Below are positions 12,740 to 24,540 of a stretch of 64,000 nucleotides of DNA, piece after piece. Below the pieces are notes generated by a model. That model searched no databases. It saw only the letters and a program-made list of their open reading frames with translations, and was not told the DNA's origin. Both the position numbers and the translations under genes were made by a program. Each line of letters starts with the position of its first letter. The stretch's first letter is position 1. The stretch comes from Rhytidiadelphus loreus (Eukaryota; Streptophyta; Bryopsida; Hypnales; Hylocomiaceae), in NCBI GenBank assembly GCA_947034895.1, contig OX344764.1, positions 3,410,001 to 3,474,000 on the forward strand, written 5' to 3'.

Positions 12740-13690
12740 TAGTGTATTGTTTATCAAGTGGATTTTAAATTTGACCCCCCCAAAAGATTTGTATAAAAAC
12801 ATTCCCATTTGATTTTCTTGATTCTCCATGCATCATTGTACTTATGTATTATTTACCATCTTCATCTAAAATTTAAAAATAGAGGGACCAGATTTAAATT
12901 GGAACTTCTCTTTTTGAATTATGCAAATCTCTAAAAGTCATCCTACCGGGGTATTATTTATGAAGTGGATTTTAAAATAATAAATAATAAATGTAGGTTT
13001 TAGAAAGAATTTTTCCATTTGAATTTCACTATTCTCCAACCATCATCAATTCATCACACACGATTATTATTTACCACCTTAATTTCAAGCTTAAAAATTA
13101 GAAGGAAGAGATTTAAATTAAAACTTCCCCTCTTGGTTTATACAAATATCAAAGAATCATCCTAACAATGTATTACTTATCAAATGAATTTTAAATTACA
13201 AAATAATAGATGCAGATTTTAGTAAGAATTTCTCCATTTGATTTTCTCTATTCTCTAAGCATCATCATATCCATGTATTATTTACTAATTACTACCTTGA
13301 TCTCAAACTTAAAAAATAGAGGCCTAAACAGATTTAAATACAAACTTCCCTTTCTAATTTGAACAAACACCAAAGATTCATCATACACATATATTATTTA
13401 TCAAGTGGGTTTTAAAATTAAAATTAAGAGGGAAGACATTGCAAATAAACTTCCATTTCCATTTTAGCAACTTCCAAGTAAAACCATACCACCGACATAT
13501 TGTTTATGAAGTTGAATAAAAAATGATGTGCAAGGGTCTGAATGTCTAATGGAGGAGATTTAGGAAAGGCCTTTCCATATTATTTAATTTTTCCTCTACC
13601 AATCATCTTAGTTATGTACCATTTACCACGTTGGATTCAAAATTAAAATTAAGAAGGAAGACATTGTAAATAAAACTTCTCCTTTCCATT
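12740..13690. repeat. Degenerate tandem repeat, about 215-bp units
   Basis: A block recurs at about 210-220-bp spacing. Its landmarks are a TATTATTTACCA-like box (near 12845, 13065, 13275, with a weaker one near 13613), GAGATTTAAATT, ATTTATCAAGTGGATTTTAA and CTCCATTTGATTTTCTCTAT. Units differ by many substitutions, so the array is old. The whole of 12110..14190 is AT-rich and has no gene. The same array is at about 62110..63080 in copy 2. Confidence 0.7.
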
Positions 13691-14195
13691 TTGTGAATCA
13701 TCTTACACTATGCTATGGTTGATTACTTAGAAAGTCATTTAGAATATAATGGAATATGACATCTCATGGAATATTTAGAAATGAATTCTTGGTCATAATT
13801 TGAATAGTTCAAAAAATATTAATACAATGTTTTTGAATTGAAAGAAATCACAATGAAATATGGAATATGAAAAAGAATATACATATGTAGGTGAGTTCTT
13901 CATAAAAATAAATAAATTTGAAATAAATAATTTTGGTATGGCAAACAAGTATAATGTATGGTTCTAGGATATCGGGTTTAGGGTTTAGGTTTTGGGAAGA
14001 CCTTTCACATTGCTCCAAATAATAATTTACTAATGACACACTAGTGCTTTAATAGTAATTCACATCTAAGATTTAATACAAGATCACTAAACATAACTAT
14101 AAGATAGAAAGAAATCTTAGAAAATTAGATTTGCAAATGCTGCAGTATTTGCCTTAATGTCATGTTTGCATTCTTAAACGGTAATCTGATGCAAT

Positions 14196-14600
14196 CGTAG
14201 GTAGGGCGACTACGGGTTTGCAGCAACCTTGGAAGGGCGACCTCTTGTCATGGGCGACCTCTTAAAAGTGATTGCTTGTCTAGGGCGACCACGGGTGGAG
14301 GTGAGAGCCATTGCCTTCTCCTTGTCCCCCAAATGGTTAGATTTTGTATTTTAGGGGAGATTTCGGGTCTAGGTGACCTTGGGTAGGAGAACTCTTGTCT
14401 TGGGGGACGTCTAAGAGGGGACCTCTTGTCTAGAGCAACCTTTGGTAGAACTGGGAGTTTTTTTTTTTTCTTCATAACATTTTTATATATTATATGCTAT
14501 AGGCGACTTTAGGTCTAGAGTGACCTTAGGTGGTTGAATGTCTTATTATATTGGGGAATCTGTTGTGGGCGATCTCATGTGAGTTGGAAGCTATCGCCTT
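14196..14600. repeat. Cluster of short GGGCGACC-type repeats
   Basis: About ten degenerate copies of a motif like GGGCGACCTCTTGTC, with variants such as GGTGACCTTGGGTAG and GGCGACTTTAGGTCTAG, sit within 400 bp. They stand out as GC-rich in an AT-rich region. The cluster is repeated at 63575..63980. Confidence 0.7.
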
Positions 14601-14621
14601 CTCTTTTTCAAAGAAGCGGTG

Positions 14622-15550
14622 ATGCTTTGTATTCTCTCATATGTTTTATAATTAGGGAGCAAAAGGTAGAGGTTTATGTATGATCATCCTACTATGTTTT
14701 GGCAAATTTGGCAATTAGAAGGGGAATCCAAACCTCACCCTTTTTCCTTTCCACTTGGATAATTATTTATTAATATTTTTTTGTCTCAAGGTCCTCATAC
14801 ATCATGAAGACCCTAGAATAAATTATTTTCTAAAGTTTTGAAAACTATTTGCTATTTATTTCCTCTCCATTTCTTTCATTGGGTTGTAGTCACTGCAATG
14901 CATCCATCTACTAGTTTCTACTTACTATTTTTCCTAGTGCAAATATTAAATTTTAAGAAGAAAAATTAATATGTAATCCCGGCTTATTTTTTCAACATAT
15001 TATAGAAAGTTGCAACATGGAAGTTGTAGGATCTACATGTTTTTGGGTAAAATGTTTGAATGATGAAATCTAATCATTTAGAAAGGTTGAAAATACTTCT
15101 TTTTGAAACTTAGGCACTTTGAACTTGAAATTGGTAAGATTTTTTATTTTGAAATCTTAGGAGAGTGTACTCAATCATACAAATTAACTAAAGGATATCA
15201 TGTTTAAATTTGCTTTGAAGACAAGTATTTTGAAGCAATTTTGTACCTCTAAACATATTGGTCCTTTACGGGTTAAAGGAACAACTAAAAGTGACATCAC
15301 TAAGCATATGGTGACATAATGACATGTGCTTCTAATTCAAAGTTGGGCACCAACAAATGAGGACGGAGATTATACGCTTTTCAATGAGAGGCCCCAAGTG
15401 AAAACAAATATTTGACCATGTGGTCTACAATAAAAGGACTCTTTTGGTTAAATTAGTTACTAATGTGAGGCCTCAATTTTTCAACATAATTTTTTTTAAT
15501 TTAATGTTTGTAGTGCAATTTTTTCCACAAATGGTGGTCAAAGTCATCTG
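14622..15550. other. AT-rich intergenic DNA
   Basis: No gene, strong repeat or recognisable element was seen. Confidence 0.5.
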
Positions 15551-15579
15551 AAATTGCAAGCCAAGGTTCAATTTTTTTT

Positions 15580-15720
15580 CCCAAATTTGAATGCTAATAT
15601 CTTCCAGTTTGTATGGTCAAACTTCATGAAATTTTTACCACATGATTTTAGACAACTTAAGTACAAGATCTTATGGTTAGATTCCTCAAAAAATATTTAT
15701 TCTATTTTCTTGGATGAATG
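15580..15720. repeat. Dispersed repeat related to 48490..48610
   Basis: The segment with AATATCTT, GGTCAAACTT, TGAAATTTTTACCAC and TTAAGTACAAGATC aligns over more than 100 bp with the diverged segment at 48490..48610. The two are in the same orientation. No coding capacity is seen. This is probably an old transposon fragment. Confidence 0.5.
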
Positions 15721-15939
15721 TAGCAGAAGTGGTAGTTTTGAATTGTAGTACAAGAAGTCACCCCTACAAGAGGTCATCCCTATATGCAGTCTCCTATCCG
15801 TACGCACACCTTGAGTTTGCCATGTAGACACCACATGGCATTCAACTGAAGGGGGGTAATTTTATGTAAACTCAAAGGTAAATTTGACTTTTCGTGATGT
15901 CGCGCGAACTCTTCTAGACCTTGTGTGATATCTGCTTAT

Positions 15940-16300
15940 CGCAGTGTCACCTAGTACAACCCTGATCACTACGTTTGATAACCACTTTCAAATTGAAGAT
16001 GAGACAACAATATAGTTGGTGAGCTATAACAATGGAGTAGCTTTGAGATCATTCTATCACGATGTGTGTGAAGACCCAAGACAATCGCAGAAATTCTACT
16101 TACAGAAAGGATGACTCTAGGTACGTCATGATGAAGTTCAGTTACAAATTACCTTTTATAGCAGAGCCCTTCATTTTTCCTAGGCAAATCACACAAGTTT
16201 TCTTCTTAGATGTTGAAGGGAGACCTAGTTAGAAAGTTGTACAACGCAAAGAATTAAGAGTACAATGAAAGATAGTAGAGATAACAAATGCCTTCATTAG
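15940..16300 (+). mobile_element. Relic resembling a CACTA-transposon-associated protein
   Basis: A broken reading frame contains the pattern SYKLPFIAEPFIFPRQITQV followed by FFLDVEGRPS and KVVQRKE. This resembles the conserved stretch of the DUF4216 domain that accompanies plant En/Spm (CACTA) transposons: a PFI..A.Q..QVFY-like core followed by W.VV. Stops interrupt it and no terminal repeats were found. The assignment rests on motif memory only. Confidence 0.35.
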
Positions 16301-19300
16301 TGCTACAGAGAAGAACGTAGGTGTGACTACTCTTTAGAAGCTACTAGTTCTATTAGAGATGGTTAACCTAGTTGAAGTTATAGAATTATTAGTGGAGAAG
16401 AACCTATTAGCACTAGAGGAGTACTAGAGCAGTTATGACTCGGTGCTCTTTGACTTAAAGGTGTTTCATGTAGTCCTTAGCAATCATTGTATAGTGACAC
16501 AAAGCCATGGTGGTTTAGAGATATTGACTATTTTTTATTTGGTGTATGGTGCTTGATTTAGCTCATGTGTAATGAATTTTCTAGTCGTAGTTTAATACAA
16601 TATGGTTGCCCCAATAGGCCTCCTTGTAGTCATTAGTGACAACACTCTAGGCTTGTCTTGTTGCTATTGTAGTTGCATTCCAATATTGAGCATAGGTAGA
16701 GACTTGAACTATAGAAATTTCAAACATGCTCAGTTGCCTTCTACGAGTGACGTGAAAGTTATGTTGTTGTTGCGTCCCAATACTCTCATTTGCAAGGTTT
16801 GACTACATATTACTCAAATTTGATTGTAGAAGTCATCTTAGAGTCAATGTAGTTGTCGCCCGGGAGGGTGCAATTTATTTGCATCCATGTCAACGCAGTG
16901 CTTTCCATGTCAACAGGGAAAAATTCATTTTGAAGTTGTGGAGTTCTACTACAAGTCATTTCTTAATCATTTCGAAGTAAAGACCAGTTACATTGTATGA
17001 TACTAAGTTGTCATTCGTAACTGAGTTCTCCACATTGGATTCCCCTAGTTTCCCTACCCAAAGGTCGACAATGTTATGAACAAGGAACTGTGGATAAATC
17101 TCACAGTTCTTCTCTTCTTCATCTCGTAGTCATAGTCATGATTGCAAAATCACTCAAACATTGTGGGTGTTTTAGGTCTAGTGCAATTACAGAGTCAATA
17201 GTCATTCTTAAGTCAAACCGAACACCAAGTCATTGTTACCCACTTGCAAATGTGGTTGATTTTTTGTAGTGATAGTAGGTAGGTGCTAGCTTCCATTGAA
17301 GTCAATGGAACTAAGGGAGTCTAGAGAATTCAAAGAGAATATACATTTAATATTGTGTTAGATTTTGGCATAAATCTTCTTGGTATAACAACTTATTGAA
17401 ATTTTGGATGTCTTCAAAGTTTTGAGATGAAATGATGTGAGTGATTTTCATTGTTTGTAGCAAAAACCACCTCTAGAGTTTGACTGGTAGGGAGTGTATG
17501 GGACCCTAAGCTAGATTGCCTTCCAAGCAATGGACTCCAATGTTGTTTTTGGTTATTTTATTTAATTAAATGCCTTTGAGTGAAAAAGGGAAAGCATCCC
17601 TAAATCACTCCAATATGTGTCCTAAAATCACCACATCCTCCTAATACATCTTCTAGGAAGTTTGGACAACCCCCTTGTCCAAATTCCTAATAAAAATCTC
17701 CAAATTGGACCCAAAATGGGCCAATTGGAGCCCTATAAACTAATCACAATACACACATTCACCAAAAATCACCAAATCCACATGCATTGACAAAATATCA
17801 CTAAAAATTGACAATTACCACCTCCAAATGGGTTTATTTGCACCCTCACCAATAATTCCAGCACACAATTTATCTATACTACACATTCCAAACAACAATC
17901 ACAAGTCTACTAATACTCTAATTCATCATACATTGACATTCAATTGGCCTCTTCTCCATGACTCCATGGTTCAATCCCTAGGCATACACAAATTCCTTAG
18001 GCACCTTAAATTGAACAACACACCTATAAAATTATGGCCATACATGCAAATTTATCCATGAACCTTGACTTTCATTTACACCATGCAATCACTAAAGAGT
18101 CTATTTCATGCAAACTTGTACTTTAAGCATTTTGAAAGTAGTTCAATCATGATAGATGGTTTTTAGTGACTAACTCACCATTTACAATTTCATGGCCATG
18201 CTCATGGGCAATGGCTAGGAGAAAACCTTGTGGTTACCACCACAATTGCCTTAGTGAGCACTATCTCCAATATTCACCTAAAAATTAGTTAACATGACAC
18301 TAATATGGTTTAACAAATCAAAAATGAAAAAAAGGGAGGAGAAACAAATTGCCACTACTATGGTAGCAGACCATGCTTCACGAAAGTGACTGCCAACACC
18401 TTGTCTAAGCTCCAAATCTTCATTAGATGAAATTGGGAGGGGACTAGAGGGCCGTTTCGGGCCTATTCCCAACTCCATTCCCCCCAATCTTCTCGAACTC
18501 CAATGTCAGACTTTTTTTTTCTGAAAAAATAAAATAAAATAAAATTTTAAGTCTTTAAAATGAGAAACAAAGTTAATTTTGTTTGTTTTTTGAAACACTG
18601 ACCTGACAGTCTCTCGGCCAGATCAGCACAGGCGGGTTTCAGCGGTTCTCAGGTGCGTTTCAAGTTGGGAACTCGCAGCCCTCGCAAGCACCCAAAACAC
18701 ATGTAATGTTTATATTTTTCTTCTTCAAGAGTTGACTTCAAGCTTGACTTCTTCCCAAAATTTCAGATCTTAATTTGATAGGGTTGCTCCACTATTGGCC
18801 TCCAAACTTGACCCACTTGGGCTGCCCCGAATTGCAACGGCTACCAACATCTTTGGGCTCAAATGGCCACCACTACCTCAATTTTCTTCTAAATGGCCCA
18901 AGACCAAGCTCGTTGGGAATCTAACTTAGCCTTGCATCCACTCATCAAATTTCACATTCAAATTTGTTGTAATGCCTCCAATATCCTCCCTCAAAGTTGT
19001 CACTCTCCATTTGAACGGCAACAGACCTCCTTTCATCGAAACGGTCACCATTGCTTCAATTTTCTTCCAAATGATTCAAGACTAAATTCTTGAGGAGCCT
19101 AACCTTGCTTCATATCTGCCCACCAAATTTCAGACCTAAATTATTTGTAATGCCTCCAATATCCTTCTCCAAAGTAGACGCTCTCATTCTCAAACCCAAA
19201 ATCCTTTCCAATTCACACAAAAAAACCTTGAACATCTCCCATAATCCAAAAATCAGCCTTCAAGATGACCTTCAACACTCTCAATTTTTCACCCATTTTG

Positions 19301-21330
19301 CTCATACAACAAGTGAACCTACACGACAAATTGTCTACTTCTAACCCTAATGCATTGCAATCATCTTCCTAGCATTTTTTTTCCATTTTTTTTTCCATTT
19401 TTTCACCAAGCTCTTAAAATTCATCATGTACACAAAAGTTTGGGAGAGAGTCAAGAGAGAAAGAGAGACAAACCCTAAAATTGATTGTATCAAACTCCTC
19501 GACGGATTAGTTTTTACTAACTACTTCCATCCTACCTTCATTTACTATAAAATCACTATTTTAGTGTAAAAAAACACCAAATTAGTACAAATCATGCTAA
19601 ATTACTGTAACTATGCTAATTTATCATCATTTTTCCATTAGCCTAATTTGATTACTCTACCAAATCTTGCTTAACTTCTTTTTAGTTTTAAATCTCTATT
19701 TTTTCCCTAGACTTTTCCTTTCATTTTTACCTAATTGCATTTTGAAATTTTAGTACTAATTTTCCAAAGTTCCTATTGTATTCTATTGGAAAACTCCCTA
19801 ATTTGTAGTTTAGGTTTAATTTGTTGTTCTAATACTTCCTAGTTACATATAATTTGACTCACTTTGTTTAAATTTTCCACATTCTAAAATGTGAATTATT
19901 ATGGTGGTTTACAAATGATAAGACAATATTTTTTTTTAATTCATTTTTTAATGTTAAATCAAGTACTAAAAATGCACACTTTGACGATTACAATCAAGTT
20001 TGACCATAATACATGTACATTGAGGGATGTAAAGACCTTCAAAGATTAAATAAACAAAACTACTCTCACAAACTAAGGAATGTTTTACACCTTAAGGCCA
20101 AGCCAAATTGTTGTGTAAGAGGCCCCAAATCCTCATTTGAGGTTGGACAAAAGGCTGAAATTTGTGCAATCCACCTCAAGGGGAATGGCCTAGCCTCTAG
20201 ATATAAAGCATCCCTTAGACCCTAAACTCCAAAAAAAGGCACCTAATAGATATACACACAACTCAACTAAGGTAAATGTGACTATTTTTGTCACCCTTTC
20301 TAAAACCAACCCCTCCAAATTCTTATCTAGAATGTACTATATCTATTTATGAGAGTTTAAAGTCAGTTTTGGATACAACTATTGCAAGCACTCTCAAATT
20401 CTTAGTTTATTGACTTATTCATATAGACTTATGGAGTCCCAAACATGCATAAAAAGGGATTCTAGAACACTCTCTTAACTTCCAACAAGACCTAACAAAA
20501 AAATTGGGCAATTCAATAATAGGAAAAATGCTCAATTTGTTGATTTGGACTCAATTAGGTGGAATCATCTCATAGAAGTGGTGGGAAAAATTTGGATCAA
20601 GAATAGTATAACTATTCCACAAAAAATGCTAGGAATTGGAACCAACACCCCTCCTCATTTATTATTTTTGTAACATAACTCATGGTTTTAATTGCTAGCA
20701 ACAAGAATGGTTTCACCCATTTTGCAAGATTCAAAATTGTACATTCTCGTAACATGAGTTTCCGAATTTATATATGACTACATTGCAATTGTATACTACT
20801 GTCAAAGTCAAAAGTCAAATACAAAAATGTACCCATGATGTTTATAGATGTCTTTTAACAACTACACAATTACCATTATTGTTTGAATTCCTTCGATCAC
20901 TATCTCTATTCAAAGATTTGTTGTGTACAATGTTGTTGTAGCATATGAGTGTGAACAACTTGATCTTACTTTAGAATTGAGTAAGCAAAAAGAATGGGCC
21001 ACAAACTTGCCCCCAATCCCAAAAGCTTGAACAAGGAAAAAATGGATGTTGCGTAGGTTAAAAACACAAAAGTTGTATCACTAAGAACAAAATGGTTAGA
21101 TTCATCACTAAAATATTCGAAGAAACTCACATTTTGATTATTTAATGACTTCAACTAACATAAAGCATCTTTCACATTGAGATCAATAATCTTGAGTATG
21201 GTGCCTATGCAAGAAACAATAGAAAATAAAACTAGTAGAATGCAAGTGACAAGTTTCCATACTCTTTTAGATAATAGTGGGTTATCTACAATTGCGTAGA
21301 AGCTTTACAACAAGTTACTTGAAACTTGTG
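16301..21330. other. Long intergenic stretch without a supported gene
   Basis: Five kilobases of mostly AT-rich DNA. It contains short frames with no family resemblance, polypyrimidine and polypurine tracts, and two separate occurrences (near 17520 and 21430) of GCCTTCCAAGCAATGGA, which hint at shared transposon ancestry. A slightly GC-richer patch lies at 18600..18700. No RNA gene was recognised. Confidence 0.4.
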
Positions 21331-21335
21331 GGCGC

Positions 21336-21360
21336 TTAATTACCCACCCTTGGTAATTAA
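21336..21360. repeat. Short perfect hairpin
   Basis: TTAATTACC and GGTAATTAA (9 bp each) flank a 7-nt loop. It may be a remnant of a transposon terminus. Confidence 0.5.
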
Positions 21361-21659
21361 TCGGACACAACCAGGTTCTAGGGGTTAACTAAATTCTAAC
21401 CGAACGGGTGACTAAGCGTAGGTCCATTGTGCCTTCCAAGCAATGGATCTTCTTTACTAAGTTCCTAGTTTCCGCAGGTGACAACGGAGTTGCCCTCAAT
21501 TGGTGAGGGAATAGTTCGGGCTAACCGTCCCTAACGGCAACCTATGCGAACTACCACCGAATCTATCCTAATCTATGGGAATTTGAGGCTAATTGACCTT
21601 TCCTAACACTGAGGAGGGATTACCTAAGTCATTTCCATGGTTTCCTAAGTTGATTGGGT

Positions 21660-22000
21660 TTTTTCCTAATCTAAGTTATCTCTCTTCTGATCTAATTTTA
21701 TCGTTTCTTTCCTAATTTAATTTATCCTTTTCCCTAATTTAATTTATCTTTTTTCCTAATTTAATTTCTAATTTAATTTATCTTTTTTCCTAATTTATCT
21801 TCTAATTTAATTTATCCTTTCTCTAATTTATCTCCTAATTTAATTTATCTTTTTTCCTATTTTAATTTATCTTTTTTCCTAATTTATCTTCTAATTTAAT
21901 TTATCCTTTCTCTAATTTATCTCCTAATTTAATTTATCCTTTCTCTAATTTATCTCCTAATTTAATTTATCTTCTAATCTAATTTATCTTTTCTCTAATT
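21660..22000. repeat. Pyrimidine/AT minisatellite
   Basis: Tandem units built from CTAATTTAATTTATC plus CTTTTTTC or CTTTCT linkers, with a composite 33-bp unit (TTATCCTTTCTCTAATTTATCTCCTAATTTAAT-like) repeated two to three times. There is a strong C/T bias on the + strand, with A/T between the pyrimidine tracts. Noncoding. Confidence 0.85.
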
Positions 22001-23373
22001 TTGAAGATGTTGCTTTCAATAAATGATAGCCAAGTAGACATGTGGATACCAAGGAACTTGAAATCCGTAAAGAAATTTGATTGCAGGCGCCAAAGGCGAT
22101 GCAATGATGATTTCCTCATGCCACATGCACCTTACATCCTCACCGCACAGGAGCGAGCGTAGTTCATAGCCATAGTGTGCAACATACGCACCCCCACAAA
22201 CTACATTGGTACAATTCATAAACGCTTGAAAAATGATAAACTGCAGTACATGAAAACACATGACTACGACGTACTCATGCAACAAGTAAAAGACACATAA
22301 ATCAACTCCCTTAGAAATGTTCATTTTATTTGCAATAGTACTAGATTAGGCAAATTCCACAATTGAGAGAACGTATGGGTCCATGGTGAAGGTGGTGCTT
22401 CCAATGTCTGTATCTCCATCACCTCTGTCTTTTTTTGTAAAAGGAACGTAGTGTCTATCTAGAACTGCATGTACCGCAGACCCTTCTTCAAAGCACAAAT
22501 TATTACAGATTTCTAAGTACATCATATATAATTTGTTGTAAACGTGTCAACAAGGACAGGATGTGCAGTCCAAGACTTCACTAACAATACTGCAATGTCA
22601 CACACTTGCACTATTCCAAACATCTCTGAAAATGTCCAAGCGCATTAGGAAATGTCCACGTGAACATGAAGACAAACTTTTAACTAATGCTATTGCATGC
22701 GTGTTGCTGTAGATTTTACCGGTGGCGGTTTGAAACATTTTAGATGACAATGTGCGGTTAGCTATCATAAAAGTTAGTAGAGTGTTCAAAGGCTCTGTGA
22801 CAAAGAAGTGAATATGACTAAAAAGGACAGTGTCATGCACAATGTGGTCATGGCCACTTATCTACTAGAGAAGGAGTTTCCTACGAATTTCTTGAACATC
22901 ATGACACATCTCCTAGTACATCTCGTGGAACATTTATTTGTTTGTAGCCCTGTGCATTGTCGATGCACCACATGCAGTCTTTTGTTTTCTCACAATGATT
23001 TTGTAGGAAGGGCATGTTTCTTGATACATTAATGTCCAGTATTGGGAATGAGCAATTTGAATTTGTTTGTCTAAATTGAACAATGCATGTCGTTCATTCA
23101 ATTTGCTTGACTGAGTCTAGAGGTACGGTGCTTCAAGTGCTTACTATGTGTTGGATACAAATCAAATGAATAAGATGGTCATGCATTCAAAAGCAAACAT
23201 TGTACAAGGTAATGTGAACGGATAATGTCATTGTAAGGAAGTACTCCCATGTTTGTTGTTCGACCTATTTACTCTTCAGTAGACAAGTAAAACACATCAA
23301 CGCCAAGGAAAGAGTGCAGTGTTGGATGACAACGATGTCGGAATGAAACAGACATATCTGACGACATTTACAT
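22001..23373. other. Intergenic, unrecognised
   Basis: Several frames of 70-100 codons occur on both strands, but none continues across plausible splice sites or resembles a known family. Base composition is less AT-rich than the flanks, so an old transposon body is possible. Confidence 0.3.
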
Positions 23374-23658
23374 GTTACTGACAACATTAGCTTGAGCAGT
23401 GTAGTGCTTGCCCGGAAGTCCCCAAGAATGCAAAGACATTGCAAGAGATGTCTCTACTATCGTGCAGATGTCCTCTACGACAGGTGAATAAGCGACACGA
23501 TGTCTGAGCAGACATTTGATGGTTACTGAAAACATGAACTTCAACATGATAGTGCTTGTACAGAAGTCCCCATGTAAGTGAGGACATCGCAAGAGACATC
23601 CAGACTAACGTTGATATGTCCTCTGAGACATTTGAACAAGCGTCATGACGTCTCAGCA
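23374..23658. repeat. Two imperfect tandem copies of a unit of about 141 bp
   Basis: 23374..23514 and 23520..23658 share the order TTACTGA-AACAT, GTAGTGCTTG, GAAGTCCCCA, GACAT-GCAAGAGA, GATGTCCTCT, AGCG-CA-GA-GTCT. The same strand order and spacing show a duplication, now well diverged. Neither unit encodes a recognisable protein. Confidence 0.7.
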
Positions 23659-24149
23659 AATATCGTCAGGAGGAACAACAAAGCCATTAAGCTGAATGCT
23701 TCAAAATTTGTACTAACGTGGCTGGGCCACATCAGCAAAAAATTTGCCACGTCAACGAATTTCCCTCGATCTTACTATGCCATTTGCCACATCAGCATGT
23801 CTACAATTTTTCAAGCCCAGGCATTGCCCAACCCTCCTTTTTTTTATGGCGGGCAAACATTTTGATTAAACAAAAACAAAATATTAATATTAAAGCCAAT
23901 GAAAAAAAGTCAACAAAGCTAACGTGGCAACTTCGATTTTTACAGACACTACTGCGGACATGCTTTGGTTTGCAACCATATCAAAAGAAAGGGGTATGTT
24001 AGTGGAAACAAAAAGTTGTTATCACCTAAATTTAGGCTTGTCCGCTACAACAACCACTTTGATTTGTTAAAAGTGGCAAACCCTCAGGCAAACCATCTTC
24101 CAGACACACAGACGTCTTCTTGGACATAGTGTGTCCATCCTCAGACACT

Positions 24150-24540
24150 CTACGTTGAGTGCCCAATGTAAAAAAAAAACCAGGTTTCTTATAGTGTTAG
24201 AATACGCAAATAAATCAAAAATTGTCAAGGAAGACAAGTTCTCCAATTCCTTTAGCAAGGCCCCTAATTTAGAACACCCAATTAAATCTAAAATTGTCAA
24301 ACAAGACAAGTTCTCCACATCCTTTGGCAAGGCCGCCAAGCTTGAACACTCACTCAAATTGAAGGTAGTCAAGGAAAACAAATCTTCTACTTCCTTTAAC
24401 AAGGCGACCAAACTTCTACTTTCACCTAAATTGAGAGTAGTCAAAGAAGACAAGTTTCTCAATTTCTTTGGCAAAATCGCCAAGTTTGAATACCAACTTA
24501 AATCAAGTCTGGTCAAGCAAAACAAGCTCTCCACTTCCTT
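24150..24540 (-). pseudogene. Out-of-frame LRR tail of the kinase-NLR gene
   Basis: On the minus strand, beyond the frameshift, a second frame continues the same LRR pattern: for example NLSSLTTLNLGESRSLVALL, SECSSLAALPKDVENLSCL and LSSLTIFDLFAYSN. About five further 24-residue units are present and become more divergent outward. The 72-bp unit around 24541..24557 is 2 nt shorter than its neighbours, which accounts for the loss of frame. This is former coding sequence of the gene at 24513..33204. Confidence 0.8.

Larger units (their letters stand above)
1..14621. repeat. Segmental duplication, copy 1
   Basis: The first base of the window aligns with 52616, and the two copies stay almost identical to the right edge of the window. 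Copy 1 is longer because copy 2 lost 3.8 kb (2764..6595 here), while copy 1 lacks 394 bp present at 54575..54968 and a 203-bp insertion present at 55611..55813. Many single-base differences and short indels separate the copies, so they have diverged and are not one sequence entered twice. The true ends lie outside the window. Content: a membrane-protein gene, POLD1 exons, a six-exon gene, and about 4 kb of AT-rich repeat-filled DNA. Confidence 0.97.

Noticed and set aside
21660..22000. A CRISPR-like array
   Set aside because: Units vary in length and are contiguous simple sequence without spacers; this is a minisatellite in plant DNA.
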